Shown one piece after another: positions 1-5,818 of a stretch of 9,875 nt of DNA (the first letter of the stretch is position 1; every line of letters begins with the position of its first letter). The notes under the pieces were generated by a model that was not told the DNA's origin, ran no database searches, and was given only the letters and a program-made list of their open reading frames with translations. A program made the translations under genes and the position numbers. The stretch is taken from the NCBI GenBank assembly GCA_023390215.1, contig JAEWDG010000069.1:1-9875 (forward strand), given 5' to 3'. This stretch comes from Bacteroidota bacterium (GTDB taxonomy: Bacteria > Bacteroidota > Bacteroidia > Chitinophagales > Chitinophagaceae).

Positions 1-572
1 GCAATTTCCATCATACCCGATTTCATTGCCTGCACTTCGTCACCAGCTTCCGGAACCAGTACAACCAGGCAAACATCCGCCAGGCCCGCTATATCCAGTT
101 CATTCTGACCTATACCCACCGTTTCAATAATGATCAGATCAAAATAAGCTGCCCGAAGCAAATCAGTTATTTCAATCGTCATAGGATTTAATCCACCCAG
201 CGTTCCACGCGCAGAAAGTGATCTGATAAAGACCTCGCTGTTCGTATACCAACGGTTCATTCGGATGCGGTCTCCAAGAACCGATCCCCCGGAAAAAGGT
301 GAAGATGGATCAACACATAATACAGCAACTTGCTTATTGTCTGAAATTGCCTCTGAAATCAAATGATCCGTGAGTGTGCTTTTGCCTGCACCGGGCGGGC
401 CGGTGATCCCGATCACAGGAATGGCCGGAATTTTAAGTGATGATAAAAAATCCAGATAACCCGGAATGCGGTTTTCAACCAGGCTGATGCAGCGCGGAAG
501 AACAGAGCGGTTTTTTGATCCAAGTTCTTTCCGGTAATATTCCCAGTCAATTTTATGTTCAGATAAATTCAA
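1..572 (-). CDS. meaB: MeaB/ArgK-type GTPase, chaperone of methylmalonyl-CoA mutase (N-terminal 190 residues; runs off left edge)
   Basis: MeaB-family G3E GTPases gate cofactor loading and protect adenosylcobalamin-dependent methylmalonyl-CoA mutase in the cytoplasm (family knowledge). Seen here, counting from a TTG start at 572: a helical N-terminal arm (about 1-50), the P-loop GPPGAGKST (58-66), the family segment DPSSPFSGGSVLGDRIRMN (88-106), RSLSARGTLGGLNP (117-130), the switch-like IETVGIGQNE (149-158) and VLVPEAGDEVQAMKSG (171-186). The NKxD guanine-specificity motif and C-terminal dimerisation part lie beyond the edge, so about 140 residues of the usual 320-340 are missing. No ATG exists between the upstream stop at 585-587 and the P-loop. 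TTG at 570-572 gives the N-terminal arm length normal for the family, but the start is inferred. The gene sits 12 bases after the GT9 stop and is probably co-transcribed with it. The mutase is not in view. Confidence 0.93.
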   Translation of the reverse strand, partial: MNLSEHKIDWEYYRKELGSKNRSVLPRCISLVENRIPGYLDFLSSLKIPAIPVIGITGPPGAGKSTLTDHLISEAISDNKQVAVLCVDPSSPFSGGSVLGDRIRMNRWYTNSEVFIRSLSARGTLGGLNPMTIEITDLLRAAYFDLIIIETVGIGQNELDIAGLADVCLVVLVPEAGDEVQAMKSGMMEI

Positions 573-584
573 ATCCTGATTGCT

Positions 585-1625
585 TTATTGTATGAATTTT
601 TTAGAGAAGCCCGGTTCTTTATTTTCCGCCAGGCGACTGATCGTATCCGCAACTTCAACCGGTTGTATCGCCAGCATACAATGGCAGTTATCTTTTGTTT
701 TCTTACAATCTGTACAACCCGGCTTATCATTCATAAATATGAAACAATGTTTCCCGAGAGGTCCCCAGCGACCAGGATCCAGTCCATTCAATGGTGGATA
801 CAATCCGATGGCATTTCTACCCAGAGCGGCGGCAATGTGAATGGGACCTGTGCTGTTGGTTATTAATCCTTCGGCTTTTGCCACCAGCGCGATAAACTGG
901 TCCAGAGGCAGCAGTCCTGCAATATTTTTAACCGGCCTTTTAACTAATGAAATGAGTTTGTTCACGTCTTCTACTTCAGCTTTCACGCCGGAGATCATTA
1001 TGTTGAACCGTTCCTCCGGCAGAAGATTGATTAATGAAGCAAAATGTTCGATTGGCCATTCTCTTGCACTGCCTCTTGATTTGGGATGAATGATGAGATT
1101 AAAACGGTTGTTATCAATGATACTGTTGTGTTCTGTTTCCAGATAGGGAATTCTGCTGAAACCATAATTCGCGATAATGGATTCGATGTTCAGATCCGGG
1201 TACAGATCTATGGCTTTTAAAAGTTTTAAATTAAGCTGGGCTTCGTGAAGGCCCGAGTTTTTTCTTTTAAGCCAAGTGAGTTTATTACATGTTCGAACCA
1301 GATACACCCGCCTTGAGGTGCCTACCCTGTAGCGGATACCAAGTTTCTTTGCTCTTCGTGCTATTTCTTTTTCCGGTTTCAGGTGAATGATCATATCAGG
1401 CTTTCCACCCGCGAATTCAACCTCATCTTTTAAAAACTGATCGTAGGAAATAAAGTAATCAACATGTTCACAGCATCGAACCACTTCCCTGGTATATTCG
1501 CGGCCGAGCCAGGCAATATGAGCCGCGGGGAAAACAGACTTAAGATAACCTGCAACGGGCAGGGCTAAAATAACATCACCAATACTATCGGTTCTGCTGA
1601 TTATAATTCGATGCGGGGTCGTCAT
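585..1625 (-). CDS. Glycosyltransferase family 9 (heptosyltransferase-like), 346 aa
   Basis: GT9 enzymes transfer a heptose or related sugar from a nucleotide donor to lipid A-core or other surface glycans at the inner face of the cytoplasmic membrane (family knowledge). Seen here: the N-terminal acceptor-domain signature SRTDSIGDVILALP (10-23), the domain-junction segment IIHPKSRGSAREWP (178-191, counterpart of the HPGS.....W.P block), and the donor-site block TNSTGPIHIAAALG (256-269, where Ser takes the place of the frequent Asp in T-D-TGP). A cysteine cluster, C304, C307, C314 and C316, corresponds to the C..C......C..CM tail common in WaaF/WaaC relatives. Length is normal for the family and there is no signal peptide, as expected for a cytoplasmic enzyme. 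The ATG at 1623-1625 is the first in frame and directly precedes the conserved N-terminus. The acceptor and sugar cannot be read from sequence; ADP-heptose is only the family default. It is followed closely by meaB. Confidence 0.93.
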   Translation of the reverse strand: MTTPHRIIISRTDSIGDVILALPVAGYLKSVFPAAHIAWLGREYTREVVRCCEHVDYFISYDQFLKDEVEFAGGKPDMIIHLKPEKEIARRAKKLGIRYRVGTSRRVYLVRTCNKLTWLKRKNSGLHEAQLNLKLLKAIDLYPDLNIESIIANYGFSRIPYLETEHNSIIDNNRFNLIIHPKSRGSAREWPIEHFASLINLLPEERFNIMISGVKAEVEDVNKLISLVKRPVKNIAGLLPLDQFIALVAKAEGLITNSTGPIHIAAALGRNAIGLYPPLNGLDPGRWGPLGKHCFIFMNDKPGCTDCKKTKDNCHCMLAIQPVEVADTISRLAENKEPGFSKKFIQ

Positions 1626-1635
1626 AAATGATGTT

Positions 1636-1643
1636 CAAAACTA
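1636..1643 (-). promoter_or_regulatory. Candidate -7 box for the GT9-meaB unit
   Basis: Read on the minus strand this is TAGTTTTG, a full match to the Bacteroidota -7 consensus TAnnTTTG. It ends 10 bases before the GT9 ATG, which would give a nearly leaderless transcript. No TTTG-like -33 element lies at the expected spacing (the nearest TTTG is about 31 bases upstream), so the call rests on one short match in an A/T-rich gap. Confidence 0.3.
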
Positions 1644-1681
1644 AAGCAAACCTCATTAGTATTCATGCCGGCTCCAAATTC

Positions 1682-1689
1682 TAATTTCG
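1682..1689 (+). promoter_or_regulatory. Candidate -7 box for the Lon-domain/coaX/barrel/lptC operon
   Basis: TAATTTCG differs from the Bacteroidota -7 consensus TAnnTTTG at one position and ends 16 bases before the ATG of the first gene of the plus-strand operon. The same word, extended to TAATTTCGTA, occurs at 6719-6728 at nearly the same distance from another start. No clear -33 element is visible. The 80-base divergent gap must hold promoters for both directions, which is why this match is worth recording. Confidence 0.3.
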
Positions 1690-1705
1690 TAATTTTAGCT
1701 ATTCA

Positions 1706-2344
1706 ATGACGAATTTTATCCCGATCTTCCCACTGGCGCTCGTAGTTTACCCCGGTGAACAACTGAACCTCCATATTTTCGAACCGCGTTACAAACAGTT
1801 GATCACGGAAGTGATGACCAATAACAAACCTTTTGGTATTCCGGCAGTAATCAACGACAGCATGAAAGAAATGGGAACACTGATGAAAATTGTAGAAATC
1901 AGTAAGACCTATGAGGACGGAAGGATGGACATAAAAACGGAAGGCGTTTCTGTATTTAAGATCCTCGAGGTGGTAAAAGAACTGCCTGAAAAACTGTACA
2001 GCGGCGCTATCGTTAACTATCCCGAAAATAATCCAAACGGAAGTCCGCGCATAATGAAGCAGGTTCTGAATGGTATCCGGGAAATGCACCGGCAATTGAA
2101 CGTTACAAAAGATTTTCCCAAGCCGGACGAACAGCTGTTAAGTTATGATGTTGCCCACCATATGGGCTTATCTGCCGAAGATGAGTATGAGGTTTTGCAA
2201 CTGATGCAGGAGGTACAGCGACAGGAGTTTTTAAAAAGGCATATAACAAAGGTGCTGCCGGTTCTGGAGGAAATGGAAAGATTGAAACAACGGGTTCGGC
2301 TAAACGGACATTTTAAAGAGCTGGGAGGGTTTAACCTGAAGTAG
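1706..2344 (+). CDS. Lon N-terminal (substrate-binding) domain protein without protease domain, 212 aa
   Basis: This is a stand-alone Lon substrate-binding domain protein. The domain recognises unfolded or damaged proteins in Lon protease, but the role of the free-standing bacterial form is not established. Seen here: the typical opening IPIFPLALVVYPGEQLNLHI (5-24) followed by FEPRYKQLI (25-33), then a beta-rich core to about residue 115. The rest is mostly charged and helical, ending with a likely helix EEMERLKQRVRLNGH. There is no AAA+ Walker motif and no Ser-Lys protease dyad, and at 212 residues the protein is complete for the stand-alone family rather than a broken lon. The ATG immediately precedes the conserved FPL block. 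The stop at 2342-2344 is 1 base from the coaX ATG, so the gene heads an operon. A link to CoA synthesis or the envelope is positional only. Confidence 0.9.
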   Translation: MTNFIPIFPLALVVYPGEQLNLHIFEPRYKQLITEVMTNNKPFGIPAVINDSMKEMGTLMKIVEISKTYEDGRMDIKTEGVSVFKILEVVKELPEKLYSGAIVNYPENNPNGSPRIMKQVLNGIREMHRQLNVTKDFPKPDEQLLSYDVAHHMGLSAEDEYEVLQLMQEVQRQEFLKRHITKVLPVLEEMERLKQRVRLNGHFKELGGFNLK

Positions 2345-2345
2345 C

Positions 2346-3074
2346 ATGCGCACGATTTGCTTCGATTTTGGAAATACGCGGTTAAAGGCCGGCATCTTTG
2401 AAGGTGAATCCTTCATAGATGAGATCATTTTGCCGGACGATAGCAACGTAACAATTTCGTCTATTCTTGATCGTTACAATCCCGGTTGTACGATGCTTTC
2501 ATCCGTAATCAATCACCGGAGTGAACTGGAAGCGGAGCTTGCAGCACGCGGGAATTTTCATAAGCTGGACCACCGTACCAAACTTAATTTTTCAACTCCG
2601 GTAGGCAAGCCGGAAACCATCGGCGCCGACCGGCTGGCTCTGATTGCTGCGGCAGTTCATTTCTATCCCGGAAAGAATATGCTGATCATTGGTTTGGGAA
2701 GTTGCATTACATATAATTTCGTGAACCAGTACCATGAATTCCTGGGCGGAGGAATTTCGCCGGGGCTTACAATGCGATTCAGGGCCATGCATGAATATAC
2801 CGCTAAACTTCCGCTGGTGAAGGAAGACTGGAATTTTCCATTAATTGGCTACGACACCCGGACAAATCTCCAAAGTGGAGTGATCGCGGGAATGGCTTCC
2901 GAAATCGACGGTATTATAGAAAAATATGCTGAAAAATACGGGAACTTTAACGCTGTTTTAACCGGGGGTAATTCAGGCTATTTTGCCGCTCACCTTAAAA
3001 GCAAGATATTTGCCGACCATAATTTTTTATTCAAAGGCCTCTATGCACTTAGCCAACTCAACTGCCTTAGCTAA
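2346..3074 (+). CDS. coaX: Type III pantothenate kinase, 242 aa
   Basis: CoaX phosphorylates pantothenate with ATP, the first step of coenzyme A synthesis, in the cytoplasm as an ASKHA-fold dimer (family knowledge). Seen here: phosphate-1 motif DFGNT (7-11), GADRLA (93-98) with the catalytic Asp95, GGGISPG (134-140), GYDTRTNLQSGVIAG (168-182) and TGGN (206-209) near the C-terminus. Length is normal (240-260). The odd point is the phosphate-2 motif. Families usually show D-A-G-T/S, but here it reads GLGSC (116-120), with Gly116 (codon GGT, 2691-2693) where Asp is expected. Every other block is intact, so the gene is not obviously dead; this may be a lineage variant. It starts 1 base after the Lon-domain stop, and its last 32 bases overlap the start of the barrel gene. 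No other CoA gene is in the window. Confidence 0.93.
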   Translation: MRTICFDFGNTRLKAGIFEGESFIDEIILPDDSNVTISSILDRYNPGCTMLSSVINHRSELEAELAARGNFHKLDHRTKLNFSTPVGKPETIGADRLALIAAAVHFYPGKNMLIIGLGSCITYNFVNQYHEFLGGGISPGLTMRFRAMHEYTAKLPLVKEDWNFPLIGYDTRTNLQSGVIAGMASEIDGIIEKYAEKYGNFNAVLTGGNSGYFAAHLKSKIFADHNFLFKGLYALSQLNCLS

Positions 3075-4401
3075 GGTTTTTATTTTCTTTTTATTTGCTG
3101 CATTTTCCACCGGCGCTGTATTGGCCCAGGAGAATTCACCTTACTCACGTTATGGAATAGGCGATCTTGTTCCTAATCAGAATATTTATCATCGCGGAAT
3201 GGGAGGCGCTTGTATCGCGGATACAAACAACCAGGTCATAAATACAGTAAACCCCGCTGCGTTAGCAAATATCAGCCGTACGATTTTTGATTTTGGGGGC
3301 GAAATCGATGTGCGTACTCTTAAAAGTACCTCTTCGCCATCGAAATATACCGGAACTAATACGATCATCTCTTATGTCCAGTTCAACTTTCCGCTTACAC
3401 CTAAAAAATGGCGGGAACGAAATAATGCATGGGCACTGAGTTTCGGCATACAGCCTGTTAGCCGCATCAATTATAAGATCCAGAAGAATGAAAGAAAAGA
3501 ATTTCCTCCTTTGTCAGACAGTTTGGTAACAATCTACGAAGGGAACGGGGGTTTGAATAAGTTCAATATTGGTACTGCATTCAAGTTTAAAAATCTCCGG
3601 CTGGGCGTCAGCAGCGGTTATGCTTTTGGTAACAAAGATTTCAGCACAAGGATCGCGTTCGCTAACGATTCCGTTATTTATTATAAATCCAACACTGAAT
3701 CTCAGGTACATTATGGTGGTGTGTTTGTAAATGCCGGATTTCAATATCAGTTCCGGTTAAATTCAAAAGAAGATTCCATACCCCTTCAGAAATTTATAAG
3801 CATTGGCGGTTTTGCAAATTTTCAGCAGTCCATGAATGCACGCGAAAAGTTAGTGCAGGAAACATTTGTGTATGATGATAACGGGGCTGTTATTCCTTTG
3901 GATACAATCAAGTACGATGAAAGTCAGAAAGGAACTATTGTACTTCCTATGACGATCGGTGCAGGAATTGCATATCACGACTGGCACTGGACGGCTGCTC
4001 TGGATTTTATTTCCAGCAGCTGGAATAATTACCGGTATTACGGAACTTCCGATAATGTTCAAAACAGTTGGGTGATAAAGGCAGGGATCCAATATTATCC
4101 CGCAAACATCACCAGCTATTGGAAAACGGTAAAATACAGGCTGGGCGGGTATTATGGCCAGGATTATGTGAAGCTTGATAAGAACCGTCCGTATTATGCT
4201 GTTACTGCCGGTGCAAGTTTTCCGCTTACTCCTGTTAACCGGTTATCGGGAACAGACCGTGACCGTGCGGTATTGCACATGGGGCTGGAATTTGGATCGC
4301 GGGGAAATAACCAAAGCCTGGGTGTGAAAGAGAGCATTACAAGAATCAGCCTGGGCCTTACAGTAAACTCAAGTTGGTTCATTAAGAGAAGCTACTATTA
4401 A
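3043..4401 (+). CDS. Predicted outer-membrane beta-barrel protein of the SPYSRYGIGD type, 452 aa
   Basis: I recognise the type, a Bacteroidota outer-membrane barrel distantly like FadL/PorV, but not a proven function. Seen here: a Sec signal peptide MHLANSTALAKVFIFFLFAA with probable cleavage after VLA, before QENSPYSRYGIGDL. Next comes a plug-like start with RGMGGACIAD and the NPAAL motif typical of FadL-like barrels. Many alternating amphipathic strands rich in Tyr, Trp, Asn and Gly follow, and the C-terminus ends in WFIKRSYY, as barrel signals often do. An upstream in-frame ATG at 2983 would add 20 residues before the signal peptide; the start at 3043 gives a proper signal peptide and is preferred. 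That start lies inside coaX, and the stop TAA shares its last A with the ATG of lptC. This layout suggests coupled translation with LptC and, by inference, a job in envelope or LPS biogenesis. Confidence 0.8.
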   Translation: MHLANSTALAKVFIFFLFAAFSTGAVLAQENSPYSRYGIGDLVPNQNIYHRGMGGACIADTNNQVINTVNPAALANISRTIFDFGGEIDVRTLKSTSSPSKYTGTNTIISYVQFNFPLTPKKWRERNNAWALSFGIQPVSRINYKIQKNERKEFPPLSDSLVTIYEGNGGLNKFNIGTAFKFKNLRLGVSSGYAFGNKDFSTRIAFANDSVIYYKSNTESQVHYGGVFVNAGFQYQFRLNSKEDSIPLQKFISIGGFANFQQSMNAREKLVQETFVYDDNGAVIPLDTIKYDESQKGTIVLPMTIGAGIAYHDWHWTAALDFISSSWNNYRYYGTSDNVQNSWVIKAGIQYYPANITSYWKTVKYRLGGYYGQDYVKLDKNRPYYAVTAGASFPLTPVNRLSGTDRDRAVLHMGLEFGSRGNNQSLGVKESITRISLGLTVNSSWFIKRSYY

Positions 4402-4973
4402 TGTTTTTACGAAAAACATATCTTATTATAATTGCAGCCCTTACCGGCTGCTTTTTTTTCAGTTCATGTGAGAACAATGAAGCTGAAGTTGATTCTTCCG
4501 CAAAGAAAAAACTGGGGATAGAAGAAGCCACGGATATCAGGATCAATTATACAACCGGAGGTAAGATCAAAGCTGTATTAACAGCGCCCCTTATGCTGCA
4601 TGTTCAGGATACGATGCCTTATTTTGAGTTCCCGGAATCGCTGCAAACAGATTTTTATAATGATCAGGAACAGAAAGAAAGCGTACTTACGGCAAAGTAT
4701 GGACGATATAAGGAAACACAAAGCCTGGTATTCTTAAAAGACAGCGTGCGCGTGATCAATATGAATAAAGGCGATACCCTTTATTGCGAGGAACTGAACT
4801 GGGACCGCCAGCGGACCGGTATGGAATTTTACACCGACAAACCCGTTCGTATACGCACCAAAACCAAAGTGCTGGATGGTATCGGTATGGAAGCCAGCCA
4901 GGATTTTAATTCCTGGCATATCATCAATACCACCGGAATCCTCGATGTACCTGCATCCAATTTTCCGCAATGA
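4401..4973 (+). CDS. lptC: LptC-like lipopolysaccharide-export lipoprotein, 190 aa
   Basis: LptC links the inner-membrane LptBFG transporter to LptA and passes LPS across the periplasm (family knowledge). Seen here: a short lipoprotein signal MFLRKTYLIIIAALTG, with two candidate lipobox cysteines, C17 in LTGC and C23 in FSSC. An LptC/OstA-like beta-jellyroll follows: GKIKAVLTAPLM, YFEFPESLQTDFYND, SVLTAKYGRY, LVFLKDSVRVINMNKGDTLYCEELNWD, and TDKPVRIRTKTKVLDGIGMEASQDF. Repeating short strands with a shared polarity are what the family shows. Escherichia coli LptC has a transmembrane anchor; the lipoprotein form is common in Bacteroidota. Length is normal. The ATG overlaps the barrel stop by 1 base, and the TGA stop overlaps the next gene by 4 bases. 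The lptB, lptF and lptG genes are not in this window. Confidence 0.87.
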   Translation: MFLRKTYLIIIAALTGCFFFSSCENNEAEVDSSAKKKLGIEEATDIRINYTTGGKIKAVLTAPLMLHVQDTMPYFEFPESLQTDFYNDQEQKESVLTAKYGRYKETQSLVFLKDSVRVINMNKGDTLYCEELNWDRQRTGMEFYTDKPVRIRTKTKVLDGIGMEASQDFNSWHIINTTGILDVPASNFPQ

Positions 4974-5320
4974 TAACTTTATACGGACTGAGTAATTGTG
5001 ACAGCACAAGGCTGGTTTTAAAAAAGCTTAAGGCCGCACATATTCCTTTTACATTCGTTGATCTGAAAGATGATAAGCCACAGGCGGATAAAGTTCATTA
5101 CTGGGCTCAAAGCATCGGACTGGAAAAATTGCTGAACAGGAAAAGCACTACCTGGCGGAATCTTACAGCCGGTGAGCAGTCCTCAGCAACTTCACTGAGT
5201 TCAGCTATCGACCTTATCAGCCAGTACCCCACACTCATCAAACGGCCGCTGATTGAAAGAGAAGGAGAAGTGTTTTGTGGAATAAAAGAGCCGGAATTAT
5301 CGAAATTCCTGAACCAATAG
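4970..5320 (+). CDS. ArsC/Spx-family (YffB-like) thioredoxin-fold protein, 116 aa
   Basis: A small cytoplasmic protein of the arsenate reductase-like family. Seen here: MITLYGLSNCDSTRLVLKKL with Cys10 at the N-terminus of the first helix, a thioredoxin-like FTFVDLKDD strand (27-35), then LLNRKSTTWRNL (54-65) and the family cis-Pro block LIKRPLIERE (89-98) with Arg92. The NCDS context is that of YffB relatives rather than of classical plasmid ArsC. There is no CxxC as in Gram-positive Spx; the only other cysteine is Cys103. True arsenate reduction is therefore unproven, and no ars regulator or efflux gene is nearby. Glutathione- or thiol-linked reduction is the other reading. The ATG overlaps the lptC stop by 4 bases (ATGA arrangement), so it is the last gene of the operon; 55 bases separate it from osmC. 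Confidence 0.85.
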   Translation: MITLYGLSNCDSTRLVLKKLKAAHIPFTFVDLKDDKPQADKVHYWAQSIGLEKLLNRKSTTWRNLTAGEQSSATSLSSAIDLISQYPTLIKRPLIEREGEVFCGIKEPELSKFLNQ

Positions 5321-5375
5321 TTATTTTCGATTGTAATTAGTTTTTATTTCAATTCTTACTAAAAAAATAAAATTC
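5321..5375 (+). promoter_or_regulatory. Leader and possible promoter of osmC
   Basis: This 55-base A/T-rich gap has no hairpin for ending the upstream operon. It contains TATTTTCG at 5322-5329, one base off the TAnnTTTG -7 consensus, and an A-rich stretch at 5361-5372 just before the ATG. A-rich leaders of this kind commonly replace Shine-Dalgarno sites in Bacteroidota. No -33 element is seen, so transcription from the upstream operon is equally possible. Confidence 0.25.
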
Positions 5376-5786
5376 ATGAAACGTAATGCAACAGCGGTAT
5401 GGCAGGGTACCGGAAAAGAAGGTAAAGGCCATTTGAGTACACAAAGTACTGTACTTAAGGAGACGCCATATTCATATGTGAGCCGTTTTGAGAACGGTCC
5501 GGGAACGAATCCGGAAGAGCTTGTTGCTGCGGCCCATGCAGGATGTTTTACCATGAAGCTGAGTTTTGTTTTAAATGCTGCCGGTTTTGTTCCCGACGAA
5601 ATCGAAACACGTTGCGATATCGATCTCAGCGATGGAGCCATCAAAGAATCACATCTTAGTGTGAAGGCGAAAATTCCAAACATCAGCAAAGAACAATTCG
5701 ACGCCGCAGTGGAAGATGCAAAGGCCAACTGCCCGATCTCCAAATTGCTGAACACAAACATTACGCACGAGGCTACACTCGCATAA
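5376..5786 (+). CDS. osmC: OsmC-family peroxidase, 136 aa
   Basis: OsmC proteins are cytoplasmic homodimeric thiol peroxidases that reduce organic hydroperoxides and are often induced by osmotic or oxidative stress (family knowledge). Seen here: N-terminal beta segment MKRNATAVWQGTGKEGKG, Arg37 in YVSRFENGPGTNPEEL with the following Glu pair, the peroxidatic Cys57 in AAAHAGCFTMKL, and the resolving Cys119 in KANCPISKLL. Both cysteines and the Arg/Glu of the active site are present, so it should be active. The length matches the OsmC subgroup (136-143). The ATG at 5376 is the first in frame and follows an A-rich leader. It is probably its own unit or the tail of the preceding operon, and it is closed by the hairpin at 5794-5818. 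Ohr is the alternative subfamily; the NPEELVAAAHAGCF wording favours OsmC. Confidence 0.93.
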   Translation: MKRNATAVWQGTGKEGKGHLSTQSTVLKETPYSYVSRFENGPGTNPEELVAAAHAGCFTMKLSFVLNAAGFVPDEIETRCDIDLSDGAIKESHLSVKAKIPNISKEQFDAAVEDAKANCPISKLLNTNITHEATLA

Positions 5787-5793
5787 TATTTTA

Positions 5794-5818
5794 GCCGGGG
5801 CAAATCCCCGGCATTTTT
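5794..5818 (+). terminator. Intrinsic terminator after osmC, abutting the SDR start codon
   Basis: GCCGGGG (5794-5800) and CCCCGGC (5806-5812) form a perfect 7-bp G/C stem with a 5-base CAAAT loop, followed by ATTTTT to 5818. It begins 7 bases after the osmC stop. The T-tract ends exactly at the ATG of the next gene (5819). The other strand lacks a comparable T-tract, so it acts on plus-strand transcripts. Confidence 0.85.

Noticed and set aside
1703..2095. A 130-codon open frame on the minus strand within the Lon-domain gene
   Set aside because: It lies fully opposite a gene with clear Lon-domain motifs and shows no recognisable protein features.
2224..2344. Possible truncated lon protease
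   Set aside because: There is no remnant of the AAA+ or protease domain downstream. The length and C-terminal helix fit complete stand-alone Lon N-terminal-domain proteins.
2983..3042. Upstream ATG for the barrel gene inside coaX
   Set aside because: The extra 20 residues precede a normal signal peptide and overlap conserved coaX sequence; the start at 3043 is better.
5321..5803. A 160-codon open frame on the minus strand opposite osmC
   Set aside because: It mirrors osmC almost exactly, its residues show no family motif, and osmC has all its active-site residues. It also reads through the osmC terminator. It is a shadow frame.
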